Origin: Burkholderia metallica
GTDB lineage: Bacteria; Pseudomonadota; Gammaproteobacteria; Burkholderiales; Burkholderiaceae
DNA: 64,000 nucleotides
Assembly (NCBI RefSeq): GCF_902832845.1
Contig: NZ_CADFDB010000009.1
Location: 186,001-250,000 of the forward strand
Direction: 5' to 3'
The first letter of the stretch is position 1; every line of letters begins with the position of its first letter. Position numbers and translations under genes: made by a program. Positions 17,365 to 26,544 of the stretch are shown piece after piece. Under the pieces are notes generated by a model. That model saw nothing but the letters and a program-made list of their open reading frames with translations. It was not told where the DNA came from and searched no databases.

Positions 17365-18984
17365 ATGCTGCCCGCCGCCGACCGCTACGACGACCTGCTC
17401 TCCCGCTTCCGATGGGGCGTTCCGGCGCGCTACAACATCGGCGTGGACGTCTGCGACAAATGGGCCGACGGCAGCGGGCGCCTCGCGCTGATCCACGAAA
17501 CGGCGCAAGGCGACGTTTCCCGCATCACGTTCGACGACCTGAGGAATGCTTCTAACCGGCTCGCGAACAGCTTCGTGCGTGCCGGTCTGCAACGCGGCGA
17601 CCGGATCGGCATCTTTCTCGCGCAGGGCCCCGAAACGGCCGTTGCGCACCTCGCCGCATACAAGCTCGGCGCCATCGCGGTGCCGCTCTTCACGTTGTTC
17701 GGCGTCGATGCGCTCGAATACCGGCTCGCGAACAGCGAGGCCGCCGCGCTCGTCACCGACGCGGCCGGCTACGCGAAAATCGCACCGCTGCGCGCGCAGT
17801 TGCCGTCGCTGCATACCGTCTACTGCATCGGCGACGATGCGCCCGATCAGCCGGGCGTGCTGCGCTACGACGCGGCACTCGCCGCCGAAACGCCCGACTT
17901 CACGCCGGCCGATACGGCCGCGGACGATCCGGCGGTCATCATCTATACGTCCGGCACGACGGGCAAACCCAAAGGTGCGCTGCACGCGCATCGCGTGCTG
18001 CTGGGCCACCTGCCGGGCGTCGAGATGTCGCAGCAGTGCTTCCCGCGCGACGCACGCCTGTTCTGGACGCCCGCCGACTGGGCATGGATCGGCGGCCTGC
18101 TCGACGTGCTGCTGCCGTCCTGGCATCACGGCGTACCCGTGCTCGCCCGCCGCTTCGAGAAATTCGACGGCGACGCGGCGTTCGCGCTGATGGCCCGGCA
18201 CGGCGTCACCCACGCGTTCCTGCCGCCCACCGCGCTGAAGCTGATGCGCACCGTCCCGGCGCCGCGCGAACGCTACGCGCTGTCGCTGAAATCGGTCGCG
18301 AGCGGCGGCGAGTCGCTCGGCACCGAGCTGACGGCCTGGGGGCGCGACGCGCTCGGCGTAACGATCAACGAGTTCTACGGGCAAACCGAGTGCAACATGG
18401 TGCTGTCGTCGTGCGCGGCGCTGTTCGATGCGCAGCCCGGTGCGATCGGCAAGGCCGTGCCCGGCCATGCGGTCGCGATCGTCGATGCGCACGGCACGCC
18501 GCTGCCGCCCGGCGTCGAAGGGCGCATCGCGGTGCGCCGCCCCGACCCGGTGATGTTCCTCGAATACTGGCGCAACGCCGCTGCGACGCGCGACAAGTTC
18601 GCGGGCGACTACCTGCTCACCGGCGATACGGGCACGATCGACGCCGATGGCTTCGTGCGCTTCGTCGGCCGCGACGACGACGTGATCACGAGCGCCGGCT
18701 ACCGGATCGGCCCCGGCCCGATCGAGGATTGCCTGCTCACGCATCCGGCGGTCCGGATGGCGGCCGTCGTCGGCGTGCCCGACGCGACGCGCACCGAGAT
18801 CGTCAAGGCGTTCGTCGTGCTGAACCCCGGCTACACCGGCGACGACGCGCTCGTGCAGGCGCTGCAGGCGCACGTGCGCACGCGCCTCGCCGCGCACGAG
18901 TATCCGCGCGCGATCGCGTTCGTCGACAGCCTGCCGATGACCGCAACCGGCAAGATCGTGCGCCGCGCGCTACGCGACGCATGA
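17365..18984 (+). CDS. AMP-forming acyl-CoA synthetase
   Basis: A 539-residue member of the ANL superfamily, which activates a carboxylic acid with ATP and transfers it to CoA. The P-loop-like motif YTSGTTGKPKGALHAHRVLL (about residue 193), the FYGQTECNMVLSS motif, the YLLTGDTG motif and the hinge region GRDDDVITSAGYRIGP are all present. Lys in PMTATGKIVRRAL near the C-terminus is the adenylation-step lysine. It resembles the acetyl/propionyl or medium-chain branch more than long-chain FadD; the acid substrate cannot be fixed from sequence. GAGGAG stands before the ATG. The gene appears monocistronic. Confidence 0.9.
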   Translation: MLPAADRYDDLLSRFRWGVPARYNIGVDVCDKWADGSGRLALIHETAQGDVSRITFDDLRNASNRLANSFVRAGLQRGDRIGIFLAQGPETAVAHLAAYKLGAIAVPLFTLFGVDALEYRLANSEAAALVTDAAGYAKIAPLRAQLPSLHTVYCIGDDAPDQPGVLRYDAALAAETPDFTPADTAADDPAVIIYTSGTTGKPKGALHAHRVLLGHLPGVEMSQQCFPRDARLFWTPADWAWIGGLLDVLLPSWHHGVPVLARRFEKFDGDAAFALMARHGVTHAFLPPTALKLMRTVPAPRERYALSLKSVASGGESLGTELTAWGRDALGVTINEFYGQTECNMVLSSCAALFDAQPGAIGKAVPGHAVAIVDAHGTPLPPGVEGRIAVRRPDPVMFLEYWRNAAATRDKFAGDYLLTGDTGTIDADGFVRFVGRDDDVITSAGYRIGPGPIEDCLLTHPAVRMAAVVGVPDATRTEIVKAFVVLNPGYTGDDALVQALQAHVRTRLAAHEYPRAIAFVDSLPMTATGKIVRRALRDA

Positions 18985-19059
18985 GCCGGCAGCCACGCGC
19001 GGCCCGCCCGGCCGGATGGTTTATAGTGGCGCCACCCAAGCAGTCTTTCCAAGAAAACG

Positions 19060-19383
19060 ATGTCCTCTGATTACCACTCCGGCGCTGGCGCGTCGCACAG
19101 CCCGCTCTACGCCAAACTCCTCGGCGAAACCGCCAAGATCGACTGGTGCGATCTCGAACGCTTCTTCGCGCAGGGCAAGCTGCTGTCCGTCGCGCGCGAC
19201 CTCGATCTCGTCAGCGTCGCGGAAGCGGTTGCCGACGACGATGCCGAGCAGGTCACGTGCTGGCTGTCGGCGGGCCTCGTCGCGCGCATGCCGGCCGAAA
19301 CCGCCGCCGATTACGCGGCGCGCAACCCGGAGCTGTGGGCGGTCGTCGTATCGCCGTGGGTCTGCGTGCAGGAACGCGCCTGA
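19060..19383 (+). CDS. DUF2288 family protein
   Basis: A 107-residue cytoplasmic protein matching the DUF2288 family. It has LYAKLLGETAKIDWCDLERF near the N-terminus, then ARDLDLVSVAEAVADDD and the closing WAVVVSPWVCVQERA. The biochemical role of the family is unknown to me. It lies just upstream of the MATE transporter gene (gap ten bases), so the two are probably co-transcribed. Confidence 0.8.
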   Translation: MSSDYHSGAGASHSPLYAKLLGETAKIDWCDLERFFAQGKLLSVARDLDLVSVAEAVADDDAEQVTCWLSAGLVARMPAETAADYAARNPELWAVVVSPWVCVQERA

Positions 19384-19393
19384 CGCGTCCGTC

Positions 19394-20782
19394 ATGTCCG
19401 AATCCGCATTACCGCACGAGGCCGGCACGGGCGCGGCCGCCTCGACCACCTCGGCCACCATCACGCACCGACGCGTGCTCGCGCTCGCGTTCCCGATCGT
19501 CCTCGCGAACCTGACCCAGCCGATCCTCGGCGCGGTCGACACGGCCGTCGCCGGCCACCTCGACGGCGCGCAGTACCTCGGCGGCGTCGCGCTCGGCGGG
19601 CTGTTCTTCAATTTCGTGTTCTGGGGATTCGGTTTCCTGCGGATGGGAACGACCGGCCTCGTCGCGCAGGCACACGGTGCCGGCGACGCCGCCGGGATCC
19701 GCCTGAACCTGCTGCGCGCGTTGATCGTCGCATTCGCGCTCGGCGCCGCGGTGCTCGCGCTGCAGGTGCCGCTGCTGTCATTTGCGCTGTCCGCGCTCGG
19801 CGGCAGCGATGCCGTCCGTGCGACGGCGCTTGCCTACAGCCACGCGCGCATCTGGAGCGCCCCGTTCGCGCTCGCGAACTACGTCGTGCTCGGCTACCTG
19901 CTCGGCATGCAGCGCGTGCGGCTCGCGCTCGTCGCGCAGGTGTTCATCAATGCGGTGAACATCGGCGCCGTATTGCTCTACGTGTACGGCTTCGGCTGGG
20001 GCATTGCCGGCATCGGCGCCGCGACCGCCACCGCGGATGCATGCGGTTTCGCGCTCGGCGCGTGGATGCTGTGGCGGCTGCGGCCGCGCGGCCTTGCGCC
20101 GATCGCGGTACGCGCGCTCGCCGACCGCGTGGCGCTCCGGCGGCTGATCGCCCTCAACCGCGACATCTTCCTGCGCACGCTGTGCCTGCTCGGCGCCTTC
20201 GGCTGGTTCGCGCACCTCGGTGCAGAACAGGGCGATGCGACGCTCGCGGCAAACGCGCTGCTGCTGAATTTCCAGACGTTCATGGCGTACGGCCTCGACG
20301 GCTTCGCGCATGCGGCCGAAGCGCTCGTCGGCGCGGCGGCCGGCGCGCGCGACCGCCGCGCCTTCCGGCAGGCCGTACGCGTCACGCTGCTCTGGTCGGC
20401 GCTCGGCGCGCTGCTGTTCGCGCTCGTGTACTGGGCCGCCGGCGGCTGGATCGTCGCGCGCCTGACCGACCAGACCGAGATCCGCGAAGTGGCGCTGCGC
20501 TACCTGCCATGGGCCGCGATTTCGCCGATCGTGTCGGTCTGGGGTTTCCTGCTCGACGGTGTCTTCATCGGTGCGACGCAGACGCAATCGCTGATGCGCG
20601 CGATGGTCGCGTCGCTCGCGATCTTCGTCGTGGCCACGCTCGCCGCCGTCGGCACGTACGGCAATCACGGCCTCTGGTTCGCGCTGCTGCTGTTCATGGC
20701 CGCGCGCGGCGCGACGCTCGCGCGCTACCTGCCGGGGCTGTTGCGGCACATCGGCGCCGACGCATCCGCGGCCCGCGCCTGA
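19394..20782 (+). CDS. MATE family efflux transporter (DinF-like)
   Basis: A 462-residue integral membrane protein with about twelve hydrophobic helices. The N-terminal bundle begins LALAFPIVLANLTQPILGAVDTAVAGHL, the typical MATE/DinF opening with the conserved Pro and Asp, and FGFLRMGTTGLVAQAHGAGD follows as in family members. Such proteins export drugs or metabolites against Na+ or H+. The start at ATG 19394 removes a long spurious extension that overlaps the DUF2288 gene in another frame. The substrate cannot be read from the sequence. Confidence 0.9.
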   Translation: MSESALPHEAGTGAAASTTSATITHRRVLALAFPIVLANLTQPILGAVDTAVAGHLDGAQYLGGVALGGLFFNFVFWGFGFLRMGTTGLVAQAHGAGDAAGIRLNLLRALIVAFALGAAVLALQVPLLSFALSALGGSDAVRATALAYSHARIWSAPFALANYVVLGYLLGMQRVRLALVAQVFINAVNIGAVLLYVYGFGWGIAGIGAATATADACGFALGAWMLWRLRPRGLAPIAVRALADRVALRRLIALNRDIFLRTLCLLGAFGWFAHLGAEQGDATLAANALLLNFQTFMAYGLDGFAHAAEALVGAAAGARDRRAFRQAVRVTLLWSALGALLFALVYWAAGGWIVARLTDQTEIREVALRYLPWAAISPIVSVWGFLLDGVFIGATQTQSLMRAMVASLAIFVVATLAAVGTYGNHGLWFALLLFMAARGATLARYLPGLLRHIGADASAARA

Positions 20783-20800
20783 CGGCCGGCCGAACCGGCC

Positions 20801-20977
20801 TTATTGCGTGGGCTTCGGCGACGGCGCGTCGAGCATCGACGGCGGCGTCATGTCGGTCGGCACGCCATGATAGTCGGCCGGATCTTCCGGCGGATGGCCG
20901 CGACGAGCCTGATGCGGATCGCTGGTACAGCCGGCGAGGAACGATGCGGCCAGCACGGCCAGCATGAAACGGGTCAT
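20801..20977 (-). CDS. 58-residue small lipoprotein
   Basis: The frame starts at ATG 20977 and encodes MTRFMLAVLAASFLAGC, a textbook lipoprotein signal with lipobox LAGC (Cys 17). The rest is short, proline-rich and hydrophilic (PPEDPADYHGVP, PPSMLDAPSPKP). Nothing identifies a partner. It converges with the MATE gene. Confidence 0.75.
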   Translation of the reverse strand: MTRFMLAVLAASFLAGCTSDPHQARRGHPPEDPADYHGVPTDMTPPSMLDAPSPKPTQ

Positions 20978-21113
20978 CGGGTATGGCTCCGGAAATCGGC
21001 ACGCCCATCGCGCGCCGGGACCGGGCCGAGTCTAGCGGAATTCCCGTTTCGGAGTCGGCCCGCGCATGTCCTACTATGTACGCATGGCACTAAGCCGAGG
21101 AAAGGAGGCTGCC

Positions 21114-21284
21114 ATGTCGTCTGAAGAAATTGCCGGCCTGATTGGCCTGTGCGTGGGCCTGATGGTGCTCGCCGCCCTGTCGTACTTCGAGTCGCGCGAA
21201 TACAAGCGCAGACATGAAGGCGAAGGGATGATTCATCACTGGATGGCCGAACACCACCTGCTCGACTGGCGGCGCAAGCACTAA
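21114..21284 (+). CDS. 56-residue single-helix membrane protein
   Basis: AAAGGAGG stands seven bases before ATG 21114, a near-perfect ribosome binding site that fixes this start against upstream ATG codons. The product has one membrane helix (IAGLIGLCVGLMVLAALSYF) and a charged tail with several His residues (MIHHWMAEHHLLDW). No family was recognised. It stands alone. Confidence 0.75.
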   Translation: MSSEEIAGLIGLCVGLMVLAALSYFESREYKRRHEGEGMIHHWMAEHHLLDWRRKH

Positions 21285-21486
21285 GCGCGCCGCTGCCGTC
21301 CGGCCGCCCCCCCGGGGCCGGTCGCGAACGTGCCGTCCCGCGGCACGCAGGTGGTTGCGTATCGCCGAAATTAACAGGGCCCGGTTCATACACGTCGATC
21401 AGACGAACAAACGCCGTCGCGCGGCCGATGCCATGCGACGGCGTTCGCTTGCGCGCGCCCGGCGGCGCGACGCAGTTCGGACCGGC

Positions 21487-22293
21487 TCAGCCCAGGAAGT
21501 GACGGGCGTAGCGCGCGTTGATGTCGGACAGGCGGAACAGCGTCAGGAAATCCGCGCAGTTGAAGTCGGGATCCCAGGCCGGTGCGCCGCAGATCTTCGC
21601 GCCGAGACGCAGGTAACCCTTGATCAGCGGCGGCGGCGCCACGACGGTGCCCGTCTGCAACTCATCGACCGGCAGGGCCGTGTGCGGGAACGCGCGATAC
21701 TCGGGCGCCGTCAGCGAGCCCGCGGACAGCGACTGGTACAGGTTCGCCGCATAGTGGCCGCCGTCGGCCATCGACACGCTCGCGCAGCCGAGCATCGTCT
21801 CGTAGCCGTTTTGCATCATGTACGCGCCCAGGCCGCCCCACAGCGCCATGATGACGGCGCCGCTGCGGTAGTCGCTGTGCACGCACGAGCGGCCGACTTC
21901 GACCATCTTGCCGCGCAGGTGCGTGAGGCGCGACAGGTCGAATTCGCCTTCGGCGTACAGACGGCCGACACGCGCGGCCTGATGCGGCGGCAGCACGCGG
22001 TACGTGCCGACGACCTTCAGCGTGTCGAGATCGCGAACCAGCAGGTGATCGCAGTACGCATCGAACGGATCGACGTCGAGACCGGAGGGGCCGCTGACCT
22101 GCGCGCCCATTTCTTCGGCGAACACGCTGTAACGCAGGCGCTGGGCCTCGCGCAGTTCGTCTTCCGTACGCGCCCACGCGGCGCGCAGGCGATACTCCGA
22201 TGTGACGGTTTCAGCAGCGCGCGGCAGGTGGCGCCGCGACGTGTCGAGGGGAAGCGAGGCAAAAGGGAGCGTAGGCGTCGGCAGTTCTCGCAT
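21487..22293 (-). CDS. olsB: L-ornithine N-alpha-acyltransferase (ornithine lipid synthesis)
   Basis: A 268-residue GNAT-type acyltransferase of the OlsB family. It links a 3-hydroxy fatty acid from acyl-ACP to ornithine, the first step to phosphorus-free ornithine lipids. Key parts are RLRYSVFAEEMGAQ, DVDPFDAYCDHLLV, VGTYRVLPPHQA, EVGRSCVHSDYR and GKICGAPAWDPDFNCADF. It starts at ATG 22293 with AGGAAAG upstream. The O-acyltransferase olsA is not adjacent. Ornithine lipids replace phospholipids during phosphate starvation, which fits the Pho genes elsewhere in the window, though no Pho box was noticed here. Confidence 0.88.
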   Translation of the reverse strand: MRELPTPTLPFASLPLDTSRRHLPRAAETVTSEYRLRAAWARTEDELREAQRLRYSVFAEEMGAQVSGPSGLDVDPFDAYCDHLLVRDLDTLKVVGTYRVLPPHQAARVGRLYAEGEFDLSRLTHLRGKMVEVGRSCVHSDYRSGAVIMALWGGLGAYMMQNGYETMLGCASVSMADGGHYAANLYQSLSAGSLTAPEYRAFPHTALPVDELQTGTVVAPPPLIKGYLRLGAKICGAPAWDPDFNCADFLTLFRLSDINARYARHFLG

Positions 22294-22464
22294 TAGGCTT
22301 TCCTGGTCGTAAGGAATAAGGCGACATGCCCGCCAATGTAGTAATCGGCCGTGACCGTTATGTGGCACGACCGTGTCCTTTCAATGACGTGTCGCCGAAT
22401 TGACTTTAGCAGAAAGCTTGCAGAACCGTATGATGATTCCCTGCAAAGCACTTCAGGACGGGCT

Positions 22465-22926
22465 TCACACCAGGTCGGGCGTCAATACCGCCCGCAGCAC
22501 GGCCTGCCGGCTGCCGTCGCGTGTGCGGCTTGCAAGCCACACGATTCCGCCCTTCTTGACGCTCCAGCTGTCGTCGCCGCCGGCGATCAGCTGCGCGGCG
22601 ACGCTGCCGAGCGTCGGCTGATGCCCGACGATCACGACCGTCGGCGCGATGCCGTCCGGCCAGCCGGCCGCCGCGAGCACGTCGTCGACGCTGCCGCCGG
22701 GTGCGAGCGCGTCGACCGTCCGGTACTGGTCGGTCAGTGCCTCGACGGTCTGAACGGTGCGGGCCGCCGGGCTCGCGAGGATCACGGTATTCGTCTCGAC
22801 GCGGGCGCGCAGCCATTTGGCCATTGCCTGCGCGTCCTTGCGGCCCCGGACGGTCAACTGGCGCGCGAGATCGCTCGTCGCGTAGTCCTCGGCTTCGGCG
22901 TGGCGCCACAGGATCAGGTTCATCAT
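22465..22926 (-). CDS. sixA: Phosphohistidine phosphatase SixA family
   Basis: A 153-residue histidine phosphatase of the small SixA branch. LILWRHAEAEDYA at the N-terminus holds the catalytic RH(A/G) motif, and VVIVGHQPTLGSVA holds the second catalytic His. In other bacteria SixA removes phosphate from His residues of phosphotransfer proteins. AAGGAG lies six bases before ATG 22926. It is transcribed away from tRNA-Pro. Confidence 0.88.
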   Translation of the reverse strand: MMNLILWRHAEAEDYATSDLARQLTVRGRKDAQAMAKWLRARVETNTVILASPAARTVQTVEALTDQYRTVDALAPGGSVDDVLAAAGWPDGIAPTVVIVGHQPTLGSVAAQLIAGGDDSWSVKKGGIVWLASRTRDGSRQAVLRAVLTPDLV

Positions 22927-23087
22927 GATGTTCTCCTTGCTTCGGTGAGCGGCCCCTCGCCCATGCGTCCGGGTTCGCCGACTACCGTAGGAATTGTCGC
23001 AAATTGCGAACGGTTCGCCGCCGCGTCATTTACCCGCATATGGGGATTGACCGGGGCGACCGTTCAACGATAGAATCTCTGGCTCGT

Positions 23088-23164
23088 CGGAGCGTAGCGC
23101 AGCCTGGTAGCGCATCTGATTTGGGATCAGAGGGTCGAAGGTTCGAATCCTTTCGCTCCGACCA
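23088..23164 (+). tRNA. tRNA-Pro (anticodon UGG)
   Basis: A full cloverleaf: acceptor arms CGGAGCG and CGCTCCG, D-arm GCGC, anticodon arms TCTGA and TCAGA around loop TTTGGGA (anticodon TGG), T-loop TTCGAAT, discriminator A and encoded CCA. Confidence 0.97.
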
Positions 23165-23174
23165 AAGGAATCAA

Positions 23175-23208
23175 GGGGTTACATGCCACAAGCGTGTAAC
23201 CCCTTTTT
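23175..23208 (+). terminator. Rho-independent terminator of tRNA-Pro
   Basis: GGGGTTACA pairs with TGTAACCCC and is followed by TTTTT; it starts ten bases after the CCA end. Confidence 0.85.
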
Positions 23209-23222
23209 CTTTATTCGGTGGA

Positions 23223-24571
23223 GGTATCCGGAATTTCGTGTGTGAGGCGGGTTGAGATTCAGACTCCGATGTTGAATCGTTCCGGGTAAAGCAGCGCAAA
23301 CTGGGTCATTGCACTTTTCCCATCGTGCCGGGAACCGGTCCACTTGGCCACGACGTTGCGCAGCGCCAGCCAGATCAATTTGAGCGCGGCTTCGTCCGAC
23401 GGGAAGTGGCCGCGCGCCTTGATGATCTTCCGAAGCTGCATGTGCAGCGACTCGATCGCGTTGGTCGTATATACAATTTTCCGGATGTCAGGCGCAAACA
23501 CGTAGAACGGAATCACCTGATCCCAGGCCCGGCGCCAGAGGGCGGCAATCGGTGGGTATTTCGTACCCCACGGGCTCGTGTCGAACGCATCCAGCGCCAC
23601 GGCGGCCGCTTCGGCCGACGGTGCCCGATAGACCTCCTTGAGCGCTGCTGCGACCGATTTCCGATCTTTCCAGCTCGCGAAGTCCAGCGGGTTCCGGATC
23701 AGATGCACGATGCAGGTCTGGACCGTCGTTTCCGGGAACACCGTATTGATCGCTTCCAGGAAACCCTTCAGGCCGTCGACCACGGCAATCAGGATGTCCT
23801 GCACGCCGCGCAGCTTCAGGTCATTCACCACCCGCAGCCAGAACTTGGCGCCCTCGGTCTGCTCGATCCAGAGGCCCAGCACGTCACGCGTGCCGTCGCG
23901 GCGCACGCCCAGCGCCAGGTAGATCGCCTTGTTGCGCACCACGCCTTCGTCGCGGATCTTGACGCGCAAGGCGTCGAAGAACACGACCGGGTACATCGGC
24001 TCGAGCGGTCGCTGTTGCCACTCGCGCACTTCGTCGATCACCGCGTCAGTGACGGTACTGATGAAGTCCGGCGATACCTCGATGCCGTACATCTCCAGCA
24101 GGAAGCCCTGAATCTCCCGCACGCTCATGCCGCGTGCATACATCGCGATGATCTTGTCGTCGAAGCCGGTAAAGCGTCGTTCGCCCTTGGCAATTAGCAC
24201 CGGGTCGAACGTCCCTTCGCGTTCAAGCGGAATCTCGACGTCGAGCAAGTCGTCGTCGGTTGCAACGCGCTTGCGGCTGGTGCCGTTGCGATGGTTCGTG
24301 CGGCCGCCCGGTTTGGCTTCACCCTTCTCGTAGCCAAGGTGGTGGGTCAGTTCGCCGCCCAGCGCGCGCTCGAAGATCGCCTTCTTGAGCGCCGCGAGCT
24401 GCTCGTTGATCGTGGCCCGATCCAGCGTTCCGGGCACCAGTTGCTTGATCAGTTCCGGGTCCAGGTTCAAGCCCTTGCCCGGCTCAATCGGCACTTCTTC
24501 CTTGCGTTTGCGTGGCATAAAGTGGCTCCTTGGCCATCAGTTTATGCCTCACACACAAAGGTTCGGATAGG
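23223..24571 (-). mobile_element. IS256-family insertion sequence
   Basis: The ends are imperfect inverted repeats of about 26 bases. The left end is 23223-23248 (GGTATCCGGAATTTCG, then TGTGTGAGGC). The complement of the right end is 24546-24571 (CCTATCCGAACCTTTG, then TGTGTGAGGC), with about 20 of 26 positions shared. One transposase gene fills the element. No clear 8-9 base target duplication was found, so the exact tips remain uncertain by a few bases. It sits between tRNA-Pro and the CDI locus. Confidence 0.85.
23259..24518 (-). CDS. IS256 (Mutator-like) transposase
   Basis: A full-length 419-residue transposase. The DDE catalytic residues are visible as VVFFDALRVKIRDEG (first Asp), ILIAVVDGLKGFLEAI (second Asp) and YTTNAIESLHMQLRK (Glu). 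The CIVHLIRN motif typical of the family lies between the second Asp and the Glu. The N-terminus holds LGYEKGEAKPGGRTNHRNGT, the usual IS256 DNA-binding approach. There is no frameshift, so the element could be active. Confidence 0.95.
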   Translation of the reverse strand: MPRKRKEEVPIEPGKGLNLDPELIKQLVPGTLDRATINEQLAALKKAIFERALGGELTHHLGYEKGEAKPGGRTNHRNGTSRKRVATDDDLLDVEIPLEREGTFDPVLIAKGERRFTGFDDKIIAMYARGMSVREIQGFLLEMYGIEVSPDFISTVTDAVIDEVREWQQRPLEPMYPVVFFDALRVKIRDEGVVRNKAIYLALGVRRDGTRDVLGLWIEQTEGAKFWLRVVNDLKLRGVQDILIAVVDGLKGFLEAINTVFPETTVQTCIVHLIRNPLDFASWKDRKSVAAALKEVYRAPSAEAAAVALDAFDTSPWGTKYPPIAALWRRAWDQVIPFYVFAPDIRKIVYTTNAIESLHMQLRKIIKARGHFPSDEAALKLIWLALRNVVAKWTGSRHDGKSAMTQFALLYPERFNIGV

Positions 24572-24746
24572 CTCCGAGAACTACGCCTCGAATCATTGAT
24601 TTATACGTGATCATCTAATTAAGTAAGCTACCACCGTGTGTCCGCTGCTTTACACGACCTTCGGTTTGGCGCGTATTCGCCTACACTCCGCTCCCTTGAG
24701 CATGCCTTCCGTTTAGCCTGCGCCCTGTCTCGCATCCCGCCATCGC

Positions 24747-26507
24747 TCAAAACTGCGCTGTCACCTGAAAGCCAAAGTTCACACGTGCAGTCGGAAATCC
24801 AGATGGCTTGTAGACCGGTGTGCCGGCAAATAAGTCGTAACCGTATCCACCAAACCGCGTCGCAACGCTACCCTTCACGCCAATCACTGCACCAGCCAAC
24901 TGCGTGCCGATCAACACAACCGGCTGCGGTCCCCATACACGGCCGTAATCCAGTCCGGCATAAATCGCTTGTCCGGTTTGCCCAATCGGCATTTGGAGTT
25001 CGTTGCGCCAATAGATGCCACGCGCCGCCGCCAACATCGTTTCACCATCGAAACCACGCACCGTGTAGCGACTGCCAATGGTCAAGTCATCGATGTAGTA
25101 CAGCGTGTTACCCGTGTACTGGCCACGGATGCTCGTCACGTAGCGGAACGGCTGTTTGGCGATCGCGAACGGCACCGACAAGTTCGCATCCAACACCGCC
25201 ATTCGGTAGCGGTAGGTTGGGCCGCCGCCCGCCGCGAGGATGTCGTCCCTCGCGCCGAGACCGCCAACGCCCTGACGATAGGCGAGCGTGCCATCGAACT
25301 GAGCCCCGTCGAAGTAGTGACGATCGGTCAGGCCAAGTTCGATAACCGTGTTGTTGCGCCGCTGCTGCGTGATTTCTGTGTCTTCAATGAAGCTTTCGCC
25401 AAAGCGGCGCGACAGGCGGACGTACCCACCAAACACGTCGTTCTGACTGCGCAGCAGCACGCGCGCCAGTTTGAAATCCAGCGTCTTTGAATTGCCGCTT
25501 GCAACAAACGTCTGGTTCACACCAGCAATCTGTTGATAGTAGGTGTTCGTGTACGCCGCAATCGTGGCGGTCCAGTAGCCCCAAGGAATCGAATAGAACC
25601 CGTTCCAGCCGTGTGACCCAAGGCGCTTGTCGCCAAATTCAAGGTCTTGACTCACGCCGACGTTAAACACGTCGTTCAGGCCAAGCGGGTTGTCGATTCC
25701 AATTGACAGATTGCCCTGGAGTCTGCCCGTCGCGCGTGTGCCCGAATTGTCGATCGAGGCGACGACCGTCCACGGCTTACCGCGCTTCACGTCGAGGACG
25801 ACATCGCTCTCCCCCGGCACGTCGGCCGGCACGATCTGCATCGACACGTCCTGGCTCGTCACGCGCTTCATCTGTTCGAGGCCTTGTTCGAGGTCGCGCA
25901 GGTTCAATAGTTCACCGTCGCTGGTCGGGAACGCTGTTTTCCACGTGCCGCGTAATTGTTCGTCGGCGAAGCGCACGTGTCGAATCACGCCCGGAATCAG
26001 TGCGAGCTTCAGCGTGCCGGTCTTCAAGTCTTGTTCCGGCAGCAATACGCGCGTCGTGATGTAACCGCGTGCCAAGATTTCCCGAGACAAGCCTTTAACG
26101 ATCGTATCGACACCTTGCTTACCGACACACTGGCCCGCGTAGTGAGCGAGCCATTCGCGCGCGAGCGCAAAGCGATCCATCGGCAGCGCTGAGGCGCCGG
26201 CCGACTTCGCGGCATCGGGCAGCGAATCCGGGACGTCGAGCGCGAAGCGGTCGATACGAAAACACGGCTGTTCGCTCGGCAACTGCGGGTACGTTCCGGC
26301 GTGCGGCACTTCAGACCGCACGGAAGGGGCACGCACCGCCGCGTCACGCTGCTGCGCGTCGCGTTGCTGCTGCGCCTGCCGATCCTGTTCCGCGTTTGCG
26401 CGCGCGGCGGCAGCACGGTCAGCAGGCGTGGGGGCCTGCTGCGCATGTGTGGCGAACGTCATGAGAGCCGTCAGCGACACTACCGTCATCCGGTTTGTTG
26501 TTTTCAT
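24747..26507 (-). CDS. cdiB: CdiB/BcpB, outer-membrane two-partner secretion transporter
   Basis: A 586-residue TpsB protein of the FhaC/ShlB/HecB family. There is a signal peptide (VVSLTALMTFATHAQQ), a Gln/Ala-rich linker helix, then POTRA domains (PCFRIDRFALDVPD, LSREILARGYITTRVLLPEQ, GTLKLALIPGVI) and a C-terminal 16-strand barrel. The VRGFDGETMLAAARG motif in the barrel is the conserved loop-6 (VRGY-like) signature. It exports CdiA across the outer membrane. It is the last gene of the locus, 37 bases behind the immunity gene, with no room for the small lipoprotein gene bcpO found in many Burkholderia loci. Confidence 0.93.
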   Translation of the reverse strand: MKTTNRMTVVSLTALMTFATHAQQAPTPADRAAAARANAEQDRQAQQQRDAQQRDAAVRAPSVRSEVPHAGTYPQLPSEQPCFRIDRFALDVPDSLPDAAKSAGASALPMDRFALAREWLAHYAGQCVGKQGVDTIVKGLSREILARGYITTRVLLPEQDLKTGTLKLALIPGVIRHVRFADEQLRGTWKTAFPTSDGELLNLRDLEQGLEQMKRVTSQDVSMQIVPADVPGESDVVLDVKRGKPWTVVASIDNSGTRATGRLQGNLSIGIDNPLGLNDVFNVGVSQDLEFGDKRLGSHGWNGFYSIPWGYWTATIAAYTNTYYQQIAGVNQTFVASGNSKTLDFKLARVLLRSQNDVFGGYVRLSRRFGESFIEDTEITQQRRNNTVIELGLTDRHYFDGAQFDGTLAYRQGVGGLGARDDILAAGGGPTYRYRMAVLDANLSVPFAIAKQPFRYVTSIRGQYTGNTLYYIDDLTIGSRYTVRGFDGETMLAAARGIYWRNELQMPIGQTGQAIYAGLDYGRVWGPQPVVLIGTQLAGAVIGVKGSVATRFGGYGYDLFAGTPVYKPSGFPTARVNFGFQVTAQF

Positions 26508-26544
26508 TGCAATCTAGATCCCGGAACCGATCCGAAAGAGAAAT

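Noticed and set aside
17221-18897. A 558-codon open frame on the minus strand
   Set aside because: Antisense to the acyl-CoA synthetase, whose motifs are complete.
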